From Actinacidiphila fildesensis (GTDB lineage: Bacteria > Actinomycetota > Actinomycetes > Streptomycetales > Streptomycetaceae): a stretch of DNA of 64,000 nt. This document shows positions 23,993 through 31,742 of this stretch, piece after piece. The stretch lies in NCBI RefSeq assembly GCF_042652185.1, contig NZ_JBHSIX010000001.1. One strand, 5' to 3'. A program made the translations under genes and the position numbers. The notes below the pieces were generated by a model that was given only the letters and a program-made list of their open reading frames with translations, was not told where the DNA came from and ran no database searches. How positions within the stretch are numbered: position 1 is the stretch's first letter; every line of letters begins with the position of its first letter.

Positions 23993-24814
23993 ATGGGTAC
24001 GAACGCTGATCCGCTCGCCATCCTCGGTTCCCTGCCCGGCGTGTCCGACGCGGTGGACTCTGTGCGGCAGTCCGTGGACAAGGTCTACGGGCACCGGGTG
24101 ATGCGCCGCCGGTCCGAAGAGGTGACGTCCGAGGCGGCGCTGCGCGGAGCGCGCGGTTCCGCCGCACTGGCCGGCGCCGACTGGCCGCTGGAGGAGATGC
24201 GGCGGCGCAGCGACTTCTCCGCGGACGCCGAGGCCCGCACGGTGGGTGCGGCGCTGCGGCTGACCGCCGAGGCCGGGCAGATGCTCAGCGTCTGGCGCCA
24301 GTCGCCGGTGCAGGCGCTGGCGCGGCTGCACCTGGTGGCGGCGGGCGGCGCGGCTCCTGACGACACGGTCGGCCGGCCGCGGCTGGCCGGTGAACCGGTC
24401 GACGAGCCGCTCGTGGAGCTCCCGCTCCCGGAGTCGGGAGAGGTGGCCGCCCGGCTCGACGGGCTGGTCGGACTGCTGCGCGCGGGGAGCGAGGCGCCCG
24501 CGCTCGTCGTCGGCGCGGTGGTGCACGGCGAACTGCTCTCGCTGCGGCCCTTCGGCTCGTTCAACGGGCCGGTCGCGCGGGCCGCGGAGCGCATCGTGCT
24601 GGTCGGCAGCGGACTCGATCCCAAGTCGATCTGTCCGGCCGAGGTGGGCCACGCCGAACTCGGGCGGGCCGACTACCTCAAGGCCCTGGAGGGTTACGCG
24701 TCCGGGACGCCGGAAGGCATGGCCGCGTGGATCGGGCACTGCGGGAAGGCGCTGGAACTCGGGGTGCGCGAGAGCGTCGCGGTGTGCGAGGCGCTGCAGC
24801 GCGGCGCGGCCTGA
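23993..24814 (+). CDS. Fic/DOC-superfamily-like protein with degenerate active site
   Basis: A 273-residue soluble, mainly helical protein. The segment LRPFGSFNGPVARAAER at residues 184-200 lines up with the Fic core HPFxDGNGRxxR, but the catalytic His is Arg185, the DGNGR loop reads SFNGP, and the first loop Arg is Pro193. AMP transfer by the usual mechanism is therefore unlikely. A helix with VVGAVVHGELLSLRPF precedes the motif as in Fic folds. Upstream divergent neighbour is the CooC-like ATPase. Function unknown; a binding or scaffold role is possible. The start is set by the TAGGGT box. Confidence 0.7.
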   Translation: MGTNADPLAILGSLPGVSDAVDSVRQSVDKVYGHRVMRRRSEEVTSEAALRGARGSAALAGADWPLEEMRRRSDFSADAEARTVGAALRLTAEAGQMLSVWRQSPVQALARLHLVAAGGAAPDDTVGRPRLAGEPVDEPLVELPLPESGEVAARLDGLVGLLRAGSEAPALVVGAVVHGELLSLRPFGSFNGPVARAAERIVLVGSGLDPKSICPAEVGHAELGRADYLKALEGYASGTPEGMAAWIGHCGKALELGVRESVAVCEALQRGAA

Positions 24815-24823
24815 GACCGGAGC

Positions 24824-24853
24824 CCGGAAAGGGTTGCGCCGGAAAGGGTTGCG
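24824..24853. repeat. perfect tandem 15-bp repeat
   Basis: CCGGAAAGGGTTGCG occurs twice back to back just after the Fic-like gene stop, running into the terminator stem. Confidence 0.85.
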
Positions 24854-24877
24854 GCGGCACCCAGGGGGTGCCGCCGC
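24851..24877 (+). terminator. terminator after the Fic-like gene
   Basis: GCGGCGGCACCC pairs perfectly with GGGTGCCGCCGC around a 3-nt loop. Confidence 0.85.
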
Positions 24878-25134
24878 TGACATGTCCGTCGCGTTACCAT
24901 GCGTGCTCGATTTTTGCCGATCAGGTCGGGACTTTGCCCGTCACCTGGTGCGGCTGGCCCGGTTAGCGGGTCGGCTGCGCGTGGGTGCCCGACTTCCATG
25001 CTGGGTCCGTGTGGCCAGATACTCTGCGGTCTTCCTCTCGGAACGTCCGTGGTCTCGCGGGCCTCTGAGTCCTTTCTACCGCCGCCACGGCCGAAGCGGA
25101 ACCCCTGAGCGCACTTCTTTACTTTTGCCTTCAA
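24878..25134. other. 257-bp convergent gap without a recognised gene
   Basis: The base composition is lower in GC than the flanks. A plus-strand 69-codon frame (24899-25108) is open but has no ribosome site and no recognisable content. No tRNA, riboswitch or strong hairpin is visible. Confidence 0.5.
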
Positions 25135-25968
25135 TCAGGACAAAAGTGACGGTCGGCGGCGGCGGGCCGCGTACCAGACCAGTCCGGCGGTGGCGGCGGC
25201 CGCTCCGACCGCTGCGGCGGCGAGCACCGGGCGCGGCGGCATCGACAGCGACGGGATCCGCTGGTTGAGCCGGACCGGCCGGTTGAAGGTGAGGATCGGC
25301 CACTCCTTGCCGGTCGCCTCCCGGCGCAGCCCGCGGTCCGGATTCACCGCGTACGGGTGGCCGACGACCTCCAGCATGGGGATGTCCGTCACCGAATCGC
25401 TGTACGCGAACGACCGTTCCAGGTCGTATCCCTCGGTCTCGGCGAGCCCGAGGATGGCCTCGGCCTTGGCGGGGCCGTAGACGTAGTGCTCGATCTCGCC
25501 GGTGTAGCAGCCGTCCTTGGCGACCATCTGGGTGGCGATCACATGGTCGGCGCCGAGCATCCGGCCGATGGGCTCGACGACCTCGGCTCCCGAGGCGCTC
25601 ACGATCACCACGTCCCGGCCGGCGGCGTGGTGCTCCTCGATGAGGGATGCGGCCTCGTCGTAGATGATCGGGTCGATGAGGTCGTGGAGGGTCTCGGCCA
25701 CGATCTCCCTGACCTGCTGCACGTTCCAGCCGCGGCACAGCTCGGAGAGGTACTTGCGCATCCCCTCCATCTGGTCGTGGTCGGCGCCGCCCACGAGATA
25801 CACGAACTGGGCGTAGGCGGTGCGCAGCACGGCCCGTCGATTGATCAGGCCGCCCTGGTAGAAGGATCTGCTGAAGGCGAGGGTGCTCGACTTGGCGATC
25901 ACGGTCTTGTCGAGGTCGAAGAATGCTGCGGTGCGCGGGGACAGGTGGTTTTCCACGAGCACGAGCAT
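25135..25968 (-). CDS. HAD-IB family phosphatase with C-terminal membrane segment
   Basis: A 277-residue SerB/CicA-like hydrolase. Motif I is FFDLDKTVI (DxDxT/V), motif II SASG, and motif IV YSDSVTDIPML, so the phosphatase core is intact. After the core there is a hydrophobic segment, PVLAAAAVGAAAATAGLVWYAA, followed by a basic tail, suggesting anchoring to the membrane inner face. The family acts on small phosphate esters or phospholipids; the substrate is unknown. The start chosen is the ATG at 25968 with GGTGG upstream; a TTG two codons earlier is possible. It is divergent from the 6C RNA and Tad locus, as Rv3661 is in M. tuberculosis. Confidence 0.88.
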   Translation of the reverse strand: MLVLVENHLSPRTAAFFDLDKTVIAKSSTLAFSRSFYQGGLINRRAVLRTAYAQFVYLVGGADHDQMEGMRKYLSELCRGWNVQQVREIVAETLHDLIDPIIYDEAASLIEEHHAAGRDVVIVSASGAEVVEPIGRMLGADHVIATQMVAKDGCYTGEIEHYVYGPAKAEAILGLAETEGYDLERSFAYSDSVTDIPMLEVVGHPYAVNPDRGLRREATGKEWPILTFNRPVRLNQRIPSLSMPPRPVLAAAAVGAAAATAGLVWYAARRRRPSLLS

Positions 25969-26070
25969 AAGCAACCACCATTCGGCGTAAGCTCAGGCGC
26001 GTGGGTTTGCCTGAGAAGGCTGTCGGGTACACCATGGAAGTCACGGATCGTTCGCGACCGTGCTAACCCG

Positions 26071-26138
26071 GTCTGGCTCCTCCCCCCCGAGTCGGACTGT
26101 GGGGACGACCCCCGCTCTCCCCCCCGGCGGGGGTCGTC
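26071..26138 (+). ncRNA. 6C small RNA (two C-rich hairpins)
   Basis: Two consecutive stem-loops, each with seven cytosines in the loop, match the actinobacterial 6C RNA (M. tuberculosis B11). Hairpin 1 is GTCTGGCTC with GAGTCGGAC (two G-U pairs), loop 26080-26088. Hairpin 2 is a perfect 12-bp stem, GACGACCCCCGC with its complement, loop 26116-26126. Location between the HAD-IB gene and ssd, on the ssd strand, is the same as for B11 between Rv3661 and Rv3660c. Known 6C RNAs act in trans through the C-rich loops pairing with G-rich mRNA starts. Only the core is given; the transcript ends are unknown. Confidence 0.9.
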
Positions 26139-26419
26139 GCATGTCCGGATGTCTTTTCGGACCGACGTCCCGGTAGCTCTCCTTCCTTTTATGCGGTAGC
26201 TCCGCCTCCTCTTGCGCTGCCTGTATCGGGTACGACGTGTCACGTTCCGTAATCGTTGCGCCTTGGCGGCGAACTCACCCGTTCGAGTGGCGGAGTTATC
26301 CACAACCGCTGAGTTATCCACCGGAACCGACCAAGATCATCTGAGACTCCGGAACGGCCGGACTCTGTTCGCAGGCGATGCACCACCGTGCTCGCGGGAC
26401 GAACGAGGGGGACAGGGCC
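26139..26419. promoter_or_regulatory. leader/promoter region of the Tad operon
   Basis: About 280 bp of relatively AT-rich sequence between the 6C RNA and ssd, including a repeated GAGTTATCCAC motif (near 26290 and 26309) of the DnaA-box type TTATCCAC. No confident -35/-10 pair was found. Confidence 0.4.
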
Positions 26420-27529
26420 GTGGCTGAATCCATCACACCCGACCGGAGGCCGGCAGCAGCGGACGAGCCGGTCGGACCGCTGATCGTCACTCAGGACGAG
26501 GCGCTGCTCGACGATTTGCTGCGGCTGTGCGCGGCGGCCGGCGCCGAACCCGAAGTGGCTTTCGGGGCTCCGCCACGTGCGGGCAGCTGGGAATCCGCGC
26601 CGCTGGTCCTCGTCGGCTCCGACGACACCACCCGGCTCCGCGGCGCCGTCCGGCGAAAGGGCGTGCTGCTCGTCGGCCGGGATCTGGACGACCAGGACGT
26701 GTGGCGCAGAGCCGTCGACATCGGCGCCGATCATGTGCTCTTCCTGCCGGATGCCGAGACATGGCTGGTGGACCGGATCGCCGATGTGGCCGAGGGAGTC
26801 GCCGAACCCGCCCTGACCATCGGGGTGGTGGGCGGCCGCGGCGGCGCCGGGGCCAGCACTCTGGCCTGCGCCCTCGCGGTCACCGCGGCCCGCGACGGCC
26901 GCCGCGCGATGCTCATCGACGGCGACCCGCTCGGCGGCGGCCTCGACATCCTGCTCGGCGCGGAGCGCGCCGGGGGACTGCGCTGGCCCGACCTCGCCGA
27001 CTCGCGGGGGCGCGTCAACAGCGGTGCGCTGGAGGAGTCGCTGCCGCGGCTGGACGCGCTGAGCGTCCTCAGCTGGGACCGCAGCGACTCGGTGGTCATC
27101 CCGCCGCAGGCCATGCGGTCCGTGCTGGGTGCCGCGCGGCGCCGGGGCGGAGTCGTCGTCGTGGACCTGCCCCGCCGGGTCGACGACGCGGTCGCGGAAT
27201 CCCTGGCCCAGATCGACGTCGGACTCCTCGTCGTCCCGGCCGAGTTGCGGGCGGTGGCCGCGGCCACCCGGGTCGCCTCGGCGGTCAGCATGGTCCTCAA
27301 GGACCTGCGGGTGGTTGCCCGCGGGCCGTTCGCTTCGGGGCTCGGGGACGAGGAGATCGCCAAACTCATCGGTCTGCCGCTGGCCGGTGAACTGCCGTCG
27401 GAACCGGACCTGCTGGATGCGCGGGACGGCGGGCGGCCGCCCGGCGCGAGCGGACGCGGGCCGCTGGCCCGCTTCTGCTCCGCCTTCCTGTCCCAGGCCC
27501 TGCCCAGCGGCGGGAGCGTGCCGGTATGA
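26420..27529 (+). CDS. ssd: septum-site-determining/TadZ-CpaE-like protein Ssd
   Basis: A 369-residue MinD-superfamily protein at the head of the Tad operon. An N-terminal receiver-like region (about 1-125) is followed by an ATPase-like region: IGVVGGRGGAGASTLACALA, MLIDGDPLGGGLD and VVVVDLPRRVDD. The P-loop is degenerate: the signature lysine is Arg140 and the catalytic P-loop lysine is Ala145. TadZ/CpaE proteins position pilus machinery at cell poles, and the mycobacterial homologue (Rv3660c) affects septation. The GTG at 26420 has AGGGGGAC upstream. It overlaps tadA by 4 nt. Confidence 0.88.
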   Translation: MAESITPDRRPAAADEPVGPLIVTQDEALLDDLLRLCAAAGAEPEVAFGAPPRAGSWESAPLVLVGSDDTTRLRGAVRRKGVLLVGRDLDDQDVWRRAVDIGADHVLFLPDAETWLVDRIADVAEGVAEPALTIGVVGGRGGAGASTLACALAVTAARDGRRAMLIDGDPLGGGLDILLGAERAGGLRWPDLADSRGRVNSGALEESLPRLDALSVLSWDRSDSVVIPPQAMRSVLGAARRRGGVVVVDLPRRVDDAVAESLAQIDVGLLVVPAELRAVAAATRVASAVSMVLKDLRVVARGPFASGLGDEEIAKLIGLPLAGELPSEPDLLDARDGGRPPGASGRGPLARFCSAFLSQALPSGGSVPV

Positions 27530-28701
27530 GCGCCGACCGCGCGGAACCGAGGGCGGCGCTCCTGGACGCCGTCAGACTCCGCCTCGCGGAGTACAGCGGG
27601 GACCCGACACCCAGCAGGGTCGCCGCCGCGCTGCGCGCCGAAGGGCGGCTGCTGGGCGACACCGAAGTGCTCGGCGTCGTCACCGCGCTCCGCTCCGAAA
27701 TGGTGGGCGCGGGGCCGCTGGAACCCCTCCTCGCGGATCCGGACGTCACCGATGTTCTCGTCAACGGGCCGGACGAGGTGTGGGTCGACCGCGGGCACGG
27801 CCTGGAGCGCAGCGACGTCGGCTTCGCCGATGCCGCCGCGGTGCGCAGGCTCGCCCAGCGGCTCGCGACCACCGCCGGGCGGCGGCTGGACGACGCGCGG
27901 CCGTGGGTCGACGCCCGGCTGCCGGACGGCACCCGGCTGCATGCCGTGCTGCCGCCCGTCGTCGTCGGGTCGCCGTGTCTGTCGCTGCGGGTGGTGCGGG
28001 CCCGTGCCTTCGCCCTGGACGAGCTCATCGCCGCCGGCACCATGGACGCCGAGACCGCCCGGCTGCTGCGGGCCGTCCTCGACGCCCGGCTCTCCTTCAT
28101 GATCAGCGGCGGCACCGGCACCGGGAAGACCACACTGCTCAGCTGCTTGTTGGGCCTGGTCGAACCGGATCTGCGCATCGTCCTCGCCGAGGACTCCGCG
28201 GAACTGCGACCCGACCACCCGCATGTCGTACGTCTGGAGACCCGGCCGGCGAATCAGGAGGGTGCCGGTCTGGTGGAGCTCCGGGACCTGGTGCGCCAGG
28301 CCCTGCGGATGCGCCCGGACCGGCTGGTGGTCGGCGAGGTCCGCGGACCGGAGGTCACCGAGCTGCTCGCCGCGCTCAACACCGGGCACGAGGGCGGTTG
28401 CGGCACGATCCACGCGAACGCGGCCGGCGACGTGCCGGCCCGGCTGGAGGCGCTCGGCTCGACCGCCGGACTCGACCGGGCCGCCCTGCACAGCCAGTTG
28501 GCGGCCGCGCTGTCCGTCGTCGTCCATCTGGCAAGGGACCGTTCGGGGCTGCGCCGGGTCGCCGAGATCCATGTACTGGAACGCCGCGCCGACGGGCTGG
28601 TCGTCACCGTCCCGGCCGTGATGCGCGGCGCTCACGGTGCCGGGGAGCGGGGGCCGGGCTGGGACCGGCTGGCGGGCCTGTGCGAGCGGGGCGCGTCATG
28701 A
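27526..28701 (+). CDS. tadA: Tad secretion ATPase TadA/CpaF
   Basis: A 391-residue hexameric traffic ATPase of the type II/IV secretion family. The N-terminal domain (about 40-180) includes VTDVLVNGPDEVWVDRG. Walker A is GGTGTGKTT at about residues 195-203, the Asp box is VLAEDSAELRP, Walker B is LVVGEVRG, and the His box is GTIHANAAGD. It would power assembly or retraction of the Flp-like pilin in this operon. It overlaps ssd (ATGA) and tadB (4 nt), so translation is coupled. Confidence 0.95.
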   Translation: MSADRAEPRAALLDAVRLRLAEYSGDPTPSRVAAALRAEGRLLGDTEVLGVVTALRSEMVGAGPLEPLLADPDVTDVLVNGPDEVWVDRGHGLERSDVGFADAAAVRRLAQRLATTAGRRLDDARPWVDARLPDGTRLHAVLPPVVVGSPCLSLRVVRARAFALDELIAAGTMDAETARLLRAVLDARLSFMISGGTGTGKTTLLSCLLGLVEPDLRIVLAEDSAELRPDHPHVVRLETRPANQEGAGLVELRDLVRQALRMRPDRLVVGEVRGPEVTELLAALNTGHEGGCGTIHANAAGDVPARLEALGSTAGLDRAALHSQLAAALSVVVHLARDRSGLRRVAEIHVLERRADGLVVTVPAVMRGAHGAGERGPGWDRLAGLCERGAS

Positions 28702-29624
28702 GGCCCGGGCCGGCGCTGGTGACGCTGTGGGCGGCGGTGCTCTGCGCGGGGACCGCCGGGTGGCTGATGTGCGGCAGGGACGCCGTGCTGCGCCGGGCCC
28801 GGCTGATGCTCGTCGGCAGTCAGCGGCCGGCCACCGTGTGGGCTTGGGGGCCCGGCATGTGGCGTGGGCCGGTTGCCTGCGGGCAGGCGCTGCTCGCACC
28901 GCTGCGGGAGCGGCTGGGATGGCGGCTCGGACGGGAACTGCTCTGCCTGCCCGCCGGACTGCTGCTCGCGCTGCTGGCGCATTCGGTGCTGCCCGCGCTG
29001 GCCGGGGCCGCCGCTGTGCCACTGGTCGGCCGCCAACTGCGGGAGCGGGCACGGCGGGTGGCAGCGGAGATGCGGGTGACCGCGGTGGGCACCCTCTGCG
29101 GGACGGTCGCCGGTGATCTGCGGGCGGGAAGCCCGCCGCACACGGCACTGGCGGGCGCGATCGAGGACGACGGCTGGCCGGACGCCCCCGAGCTGGTGGA
29201 CGCCGCGCGGCTGCTGCTGGCCGCCGCCCGGTTCGGCGGAGATGTGCCGGAAGCTTTGCGGGCCGCCGCGCGCCAGGAGGGCGCCGAGGGGCTGGCGGCC
29301 GTCGCCGCCTGCTGGCAGGTCGCCGTCGACGGCGGCGCGGGGCTGGCCGGGGGCCTCGACCGGATCGCCGCCGCGCTGCGCGCCGAACGTGATCAACGCG
29401 ACGACCTGCGAGCCCAGTTGGCCGGTCCTCGCTCGACCGCGCTGATGCTGGCCCTGCTCCCGCTGTTCGGAGTGGTGCTGGGCGCGGGACTGGGAGCGGA
29501 TCCGGTGGGGACGCTGCTGGGCACCCCGACAGGGCTGGCCTGCCTGCTGGCGGGCGGCCTGCTGGAGTGGGCGGGACTCGCCTGGACCGGACGCATCGTG
29601 CGGTCCGCCGAGGAGTCCTGGTGA
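28698..29624 (+). CDS. tadB: Tad membrane platform protein TadB (type II secretion F family)
   Basis: A 308-residue inner-membrane protein. Hydrophobic segments lie at the N-terminus (ALVTLWAAVLCAGTAGWLM), near residues 75-110, and two at the C-terminus (LMLALLPLFGVVLGAGLG and PTGLACLLAGGLLEWAGLAW). Between them lies a cytoplasmic T2SSF four-helix domain with LRAGSPPHTAL and AAARFGGDVPEALRAAA. It is the platform on which TadA acts. Starts and ends overlap the neighbours by 4 nt. Confidence 0.88.
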   Translation: MRPGPALVTLWAAVLCAGTAGWLMCGRDAVLRRARLMLVGSQRPATVWAWGPGMWRGPVACGQALLAPLRERLGWRLGRELLCLPAGLLLALLAHSVLPALAGAAAVPLVGRQLRERARRVAAEMRVTAVGTLCGTVAGDLRAGSPPHTALAGAIEDDGWPDAPELVDAARLLLAAARFGGDVPEALRAAARQEGAEGLAAVAACWQVAVDGGAGLAGGLDRIAAALRAERDQRDDLRAQLAGPRSTALMLALLPLFGVVLGAGLGADPVGTLLGTPTGLACLLAGGLLEWAGLAWTGRIVRSAEESW

Positions 29625-30406
29625 GCGGCGACCGCGTCCACAGCCTGGGGACAGCCGTCTCGGTCGGCGCCGCGGTCCTGTGTGTCGCGGTGACGGTGAT
29701 CGAGGTCCGGCGGGAACGCGCCGCGCTCGGCAGGCTCCGCCTGCTGTTCGGGGTGCGGGTCGCCAAAAGCCCTGGAACCGCGTGGTGGACCAGAGGGCCC
29801 GCGCTGCGGACCTGGGGTCCGGTGGCAGCGGTGGCGCTCGGCGCGGCCGTGTTCGTGGGAGGGATCCCCGGCTGTGTGACGGGTCTGCTCGCCGCGTACG
29901 GGATACGGCGCTGGCAGCGCCGGGCACGGACGGCCGGCAGCCATGACCGTGACGTGAGTGCCGGGCGTCAACTGCCGCTCTGCGCCGACCTGATGGCGGC
30001 CTGCCTCGCGGCGGGCGCCCGGCCGGGCGAGGCGGCCGAAGCGGTCGGCCGCTCACTGGGCGGGCCGTTGGGCGACGGGCTCATACGGGTGGCGGCCGAG
30101 CTCCGGCTGGGCGGTGATCCCGAGCAGTGCTGGGAACGGTTCGGCCGGCTGCCCGCGGTCAAGGGGCTCGCCCGCTGCCTGGCCCGCGCCTCGCACAGCG
30201 GAGTGGCGCCGGTCGACGAAGTGGCCCGCCTCGCCGCCGACTACCGCGCGGCACGCGGCCGTTCGGCACTCGCCCGGGCCCGGCGCGCGGGAGTGCTCGC
30301 CACGGCTCCGCTCGGACTCTGCTTTCTGCCGGCCTTCCTGCTCGTCGGGGTGGTTCCGGTGGTGATGGGGCTGGCGGCTGGGATCCTCGCGGGCGGCTCC
30401 GGCTAG
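29621..30406 (+). CDS. tadC: Tad membrane platform protein TadC (type II secretion F family)
   Basis: A 261-residue T2SSF protein, paralogous to the preceding one. N-terminal helices (SLGTAVSVGAAVLCVAVTVI and GPVAAVALGAAVFVGGIPG) precede a domain with CADLMAACLAAGARPGEAAEAVG and LRLGGDPEQCWERFG, and a C-terminal membrane pair (LGLCFLPAFLLVGVVPVVMG). The GTG at 29621 overlaps the tadB stop (GTGA). With TadB it forms the two-component platform normal in Tad systems. Confidence 0.86.
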   Translation: MSGDRVHSLGTAVSVGAAVLCVAVTVIEVRRERAALGRLRLLFGVRVAKSPGTAWWTRGPALRTWGPVAAVALGAAVFVGGIPGCVTGLLAAYGIRRWQRRARTAGSHDRDVSAGRQLPLCADLMAACLAAGARPGEAAEAVGRSLGGPLGDGLIRVAAELRLGGDPEQCWERFGRLPAVKGLARCLARASHSGVAPVDEVARLAADYRAARGRSALARARRAGVLATAPLGLCFLPAFLLVGVVPVVMGLAAGILAGGSG

Positions 30407-30473
30407 CGCCAGGGCCGGCCCGATCACGGCATACGAACGTCATTCAACACATACCGATACAAGGGGGAACGTC

Positions 30474-30671
30474 ATGGTGGTCCGGATGCTTCGCGCGACG
30501 GCCCGGCGGCTTCGGTCGGCCGCGGATGCGGGAATGACGACGGCGGAGTACGCCGTCGGCACACTGGCGGCCTGTGGATTCGCCGCCGTGCTCTACAAGA
30601 TCGTGACCAGCGGTGCGGTGAAATCGGCGCTCAGCGGTCTGATCGAGAGGGCACTCGATGTGTCCTTCTGA
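30474..30671 (+). CDS. Flp-type pilin, DUF4244 family
   Basis: A 65-residue pilin precursor. A basic leader of 20 residues ends in Gly, followed by MTTAEYAVGTLAACGFAAV, a prepilin-like cleavage site with Glu at mature position 5 and a single hydrophobic helix. This is the major pilin candidate for the Tad machine. CAAGGGGGAACGTC precedes the ATG, a good ribosome site. Its 3' end overlaps tadE by 14 nt. No TadV/CpaA prepilin peptidase gene lies in the window. Confidence 0.88.
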   Translation: MVVRMLRATARRLRSAADAGMTTAEYAVGTLAACGFAAVLYKIVTSGAVKSALSGLIERALDVSF

Positions 30672-31083
30672 GAGCCTTCCGGAAGGCTCGTCGGAGTCGC
30701 CTTCGGAACCGCCCCCGAAACCGCCCATCCGGCGGCCGCCAGTGAGGGTGAGGCGGGGCGAGCGGGGGTTCGTCACGGCGGAGGCCGCGGTCGCGCTACC
30801 GGTCATGGTGCTCTTCACCGCGGGGCTGCTGAGCGGGCTGATGGCCGTGGCGGCTCAGATCCAGTGCGTGGACGCGGCGCGGGCGGGTGCGCGGGCCGCG
30901 GCCCGTTCCGAGCCGGAGGCCGCCGCGCTGGCGGCGGCCCGCGCCGCCGCTCCGCGGGGGGCCGCGGTGTCGCTGACCCGGGAGGGTGAGCTGGTCAGGG
31001 TGCGGGTCACCGCCCGGGCGCCGGTGCTGGAGGTCGCGCTGCACGCGGAAGCGGCGGCGCTCGCCGAGGACACCGTCCGATGA
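30658..31083 (+). CDS. TadE-like pseudopilin
   Basis: A 141-residue membrane protein. After a Pro/Ser/Glu-rich start and the basic segment VRVRRGERG comes FVTAEAAVALPVMVLFTAG, a TadE-type cleavage and membrane motif with Glu at position 5. The outer part is Ala-rich with RAGARAAARSEPEAA. The ATG at 30658 is inside the pilin gene; a GTG at 30742 just before the basic segment would give a shorter, more typical protein. It overlaps the next gene by 4 nt. Confidence 0.85.
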   Translation: MCPSESLPEGSSESPSEPPPKPPIRRPPVRVRRGERGFVTAEAAVALPVMVLFTAGLLSGLMAVAAQIQCVDAARAGARAAARSEPEAAALAAARAAAPRGAAVSLTREGELVRVRVTARAPVLEVALHAEAAALAEDTVR

Positions 31084-31742
31084 GCGGCGGGTGGCGCGGG
31101 GACCGGGGCTCGGCGACGGTCTGGGCCGCGCTGCTGATGGGCGTGCTGTGTCTGGCGTTCGGCGCGGTCCTGGCCATGGGCCAGGCGGTCGCCGCCCGCC
31201 ATCGGGCGGGCGGCGCGGCGGACCTGGCGGCCCTGGCCGCGGCGGACCACGCGCTGGACGGCCCGGTCGCCGCCTGCGCGCGGGCCGCGCGGACAGCGGC
31301 GGCACAGGGCGCCCGGCTCGTGCGGTGTGCGGTGACAGGTGAGATCGCCGATGTCACCGCCGCCGTCGGCCCGGCCCGGGTCCGCTCCCGTGCCGGTCCC
31401 GCCTCCCCGGGCTCTCACTCCCCGACCGGAGCCGGGCCCCCTGCTGGATCCCCGCCTGGATCCACACCTGGATCCGTACCTGGGCCAACAGCTGGATCGG
31501 CCTTTGGATCCGCAGCTGATTCCGGGGGCGTCTCCCGGGCCAGCAGGCAGTCCAGGAGGCGGACGGCGGCCGGTTTGTCCAGGGGCTCGTTGCCGCTGCC
31601 GCACTTGGGGGACTGGACGCAGGAGGGGCAGCCGAACTCGCACTCGCAGGAGGCGATGGCCTCCCGGGTGGCGGTGAGCCAGCCGCGGGCGGTGTGGAAG
31701 GCGCGCTCGGCGAAGCCCGCGCCGCCCGGGTGGCCGTCGTAG
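31080..31742 (+). CDS. TadE-like secretion-neighbourhood protein (Rv3654c type)
   Basis: A 220-residue frame whose first ~110 residues match the short TadE-like family found between Tad pilins and a helicase in actinobacteria: RGSATVWAALLMGVLCLAFG (membrane segment) then HRAGGAADLAALAAADHAL and CARAARTAAAQGARLVRC. The normal family length is about 110-130 residues. The remaining ~100 codons run antisense through the end of the convergent helicase gene and are low-complexity Pro/Gly/Ser, so this part may be a run-on without selection. Last gene of the Tad operon. Confidence 0.75.
   Translation: MSGGWRGDRGSATVWAALLMGVLCLAFGAVLAMGQAVAARHRAGGAADLAALAAADHALDGPVAACARAARTAAAQGARLVRCAVTGEIADVTAAVGPARVRSRAGPASPGSHSPTGAGPPAGSPPGSTPGSVPGPTAGSAFGSAADSGGVSRASRQSRRRTAAGLSRGSLPLPHLGDWTQEGQPNSHSQEAMASRVAVSQPRAVWKARSAKPAPPGWPS

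Noticed and set aside
24899..25108. A 69-codon plus-strand open frame
   Set aside because: It has no ribosome site or leaderless box, Ser/Pro/Gly composition and no recognisable content.
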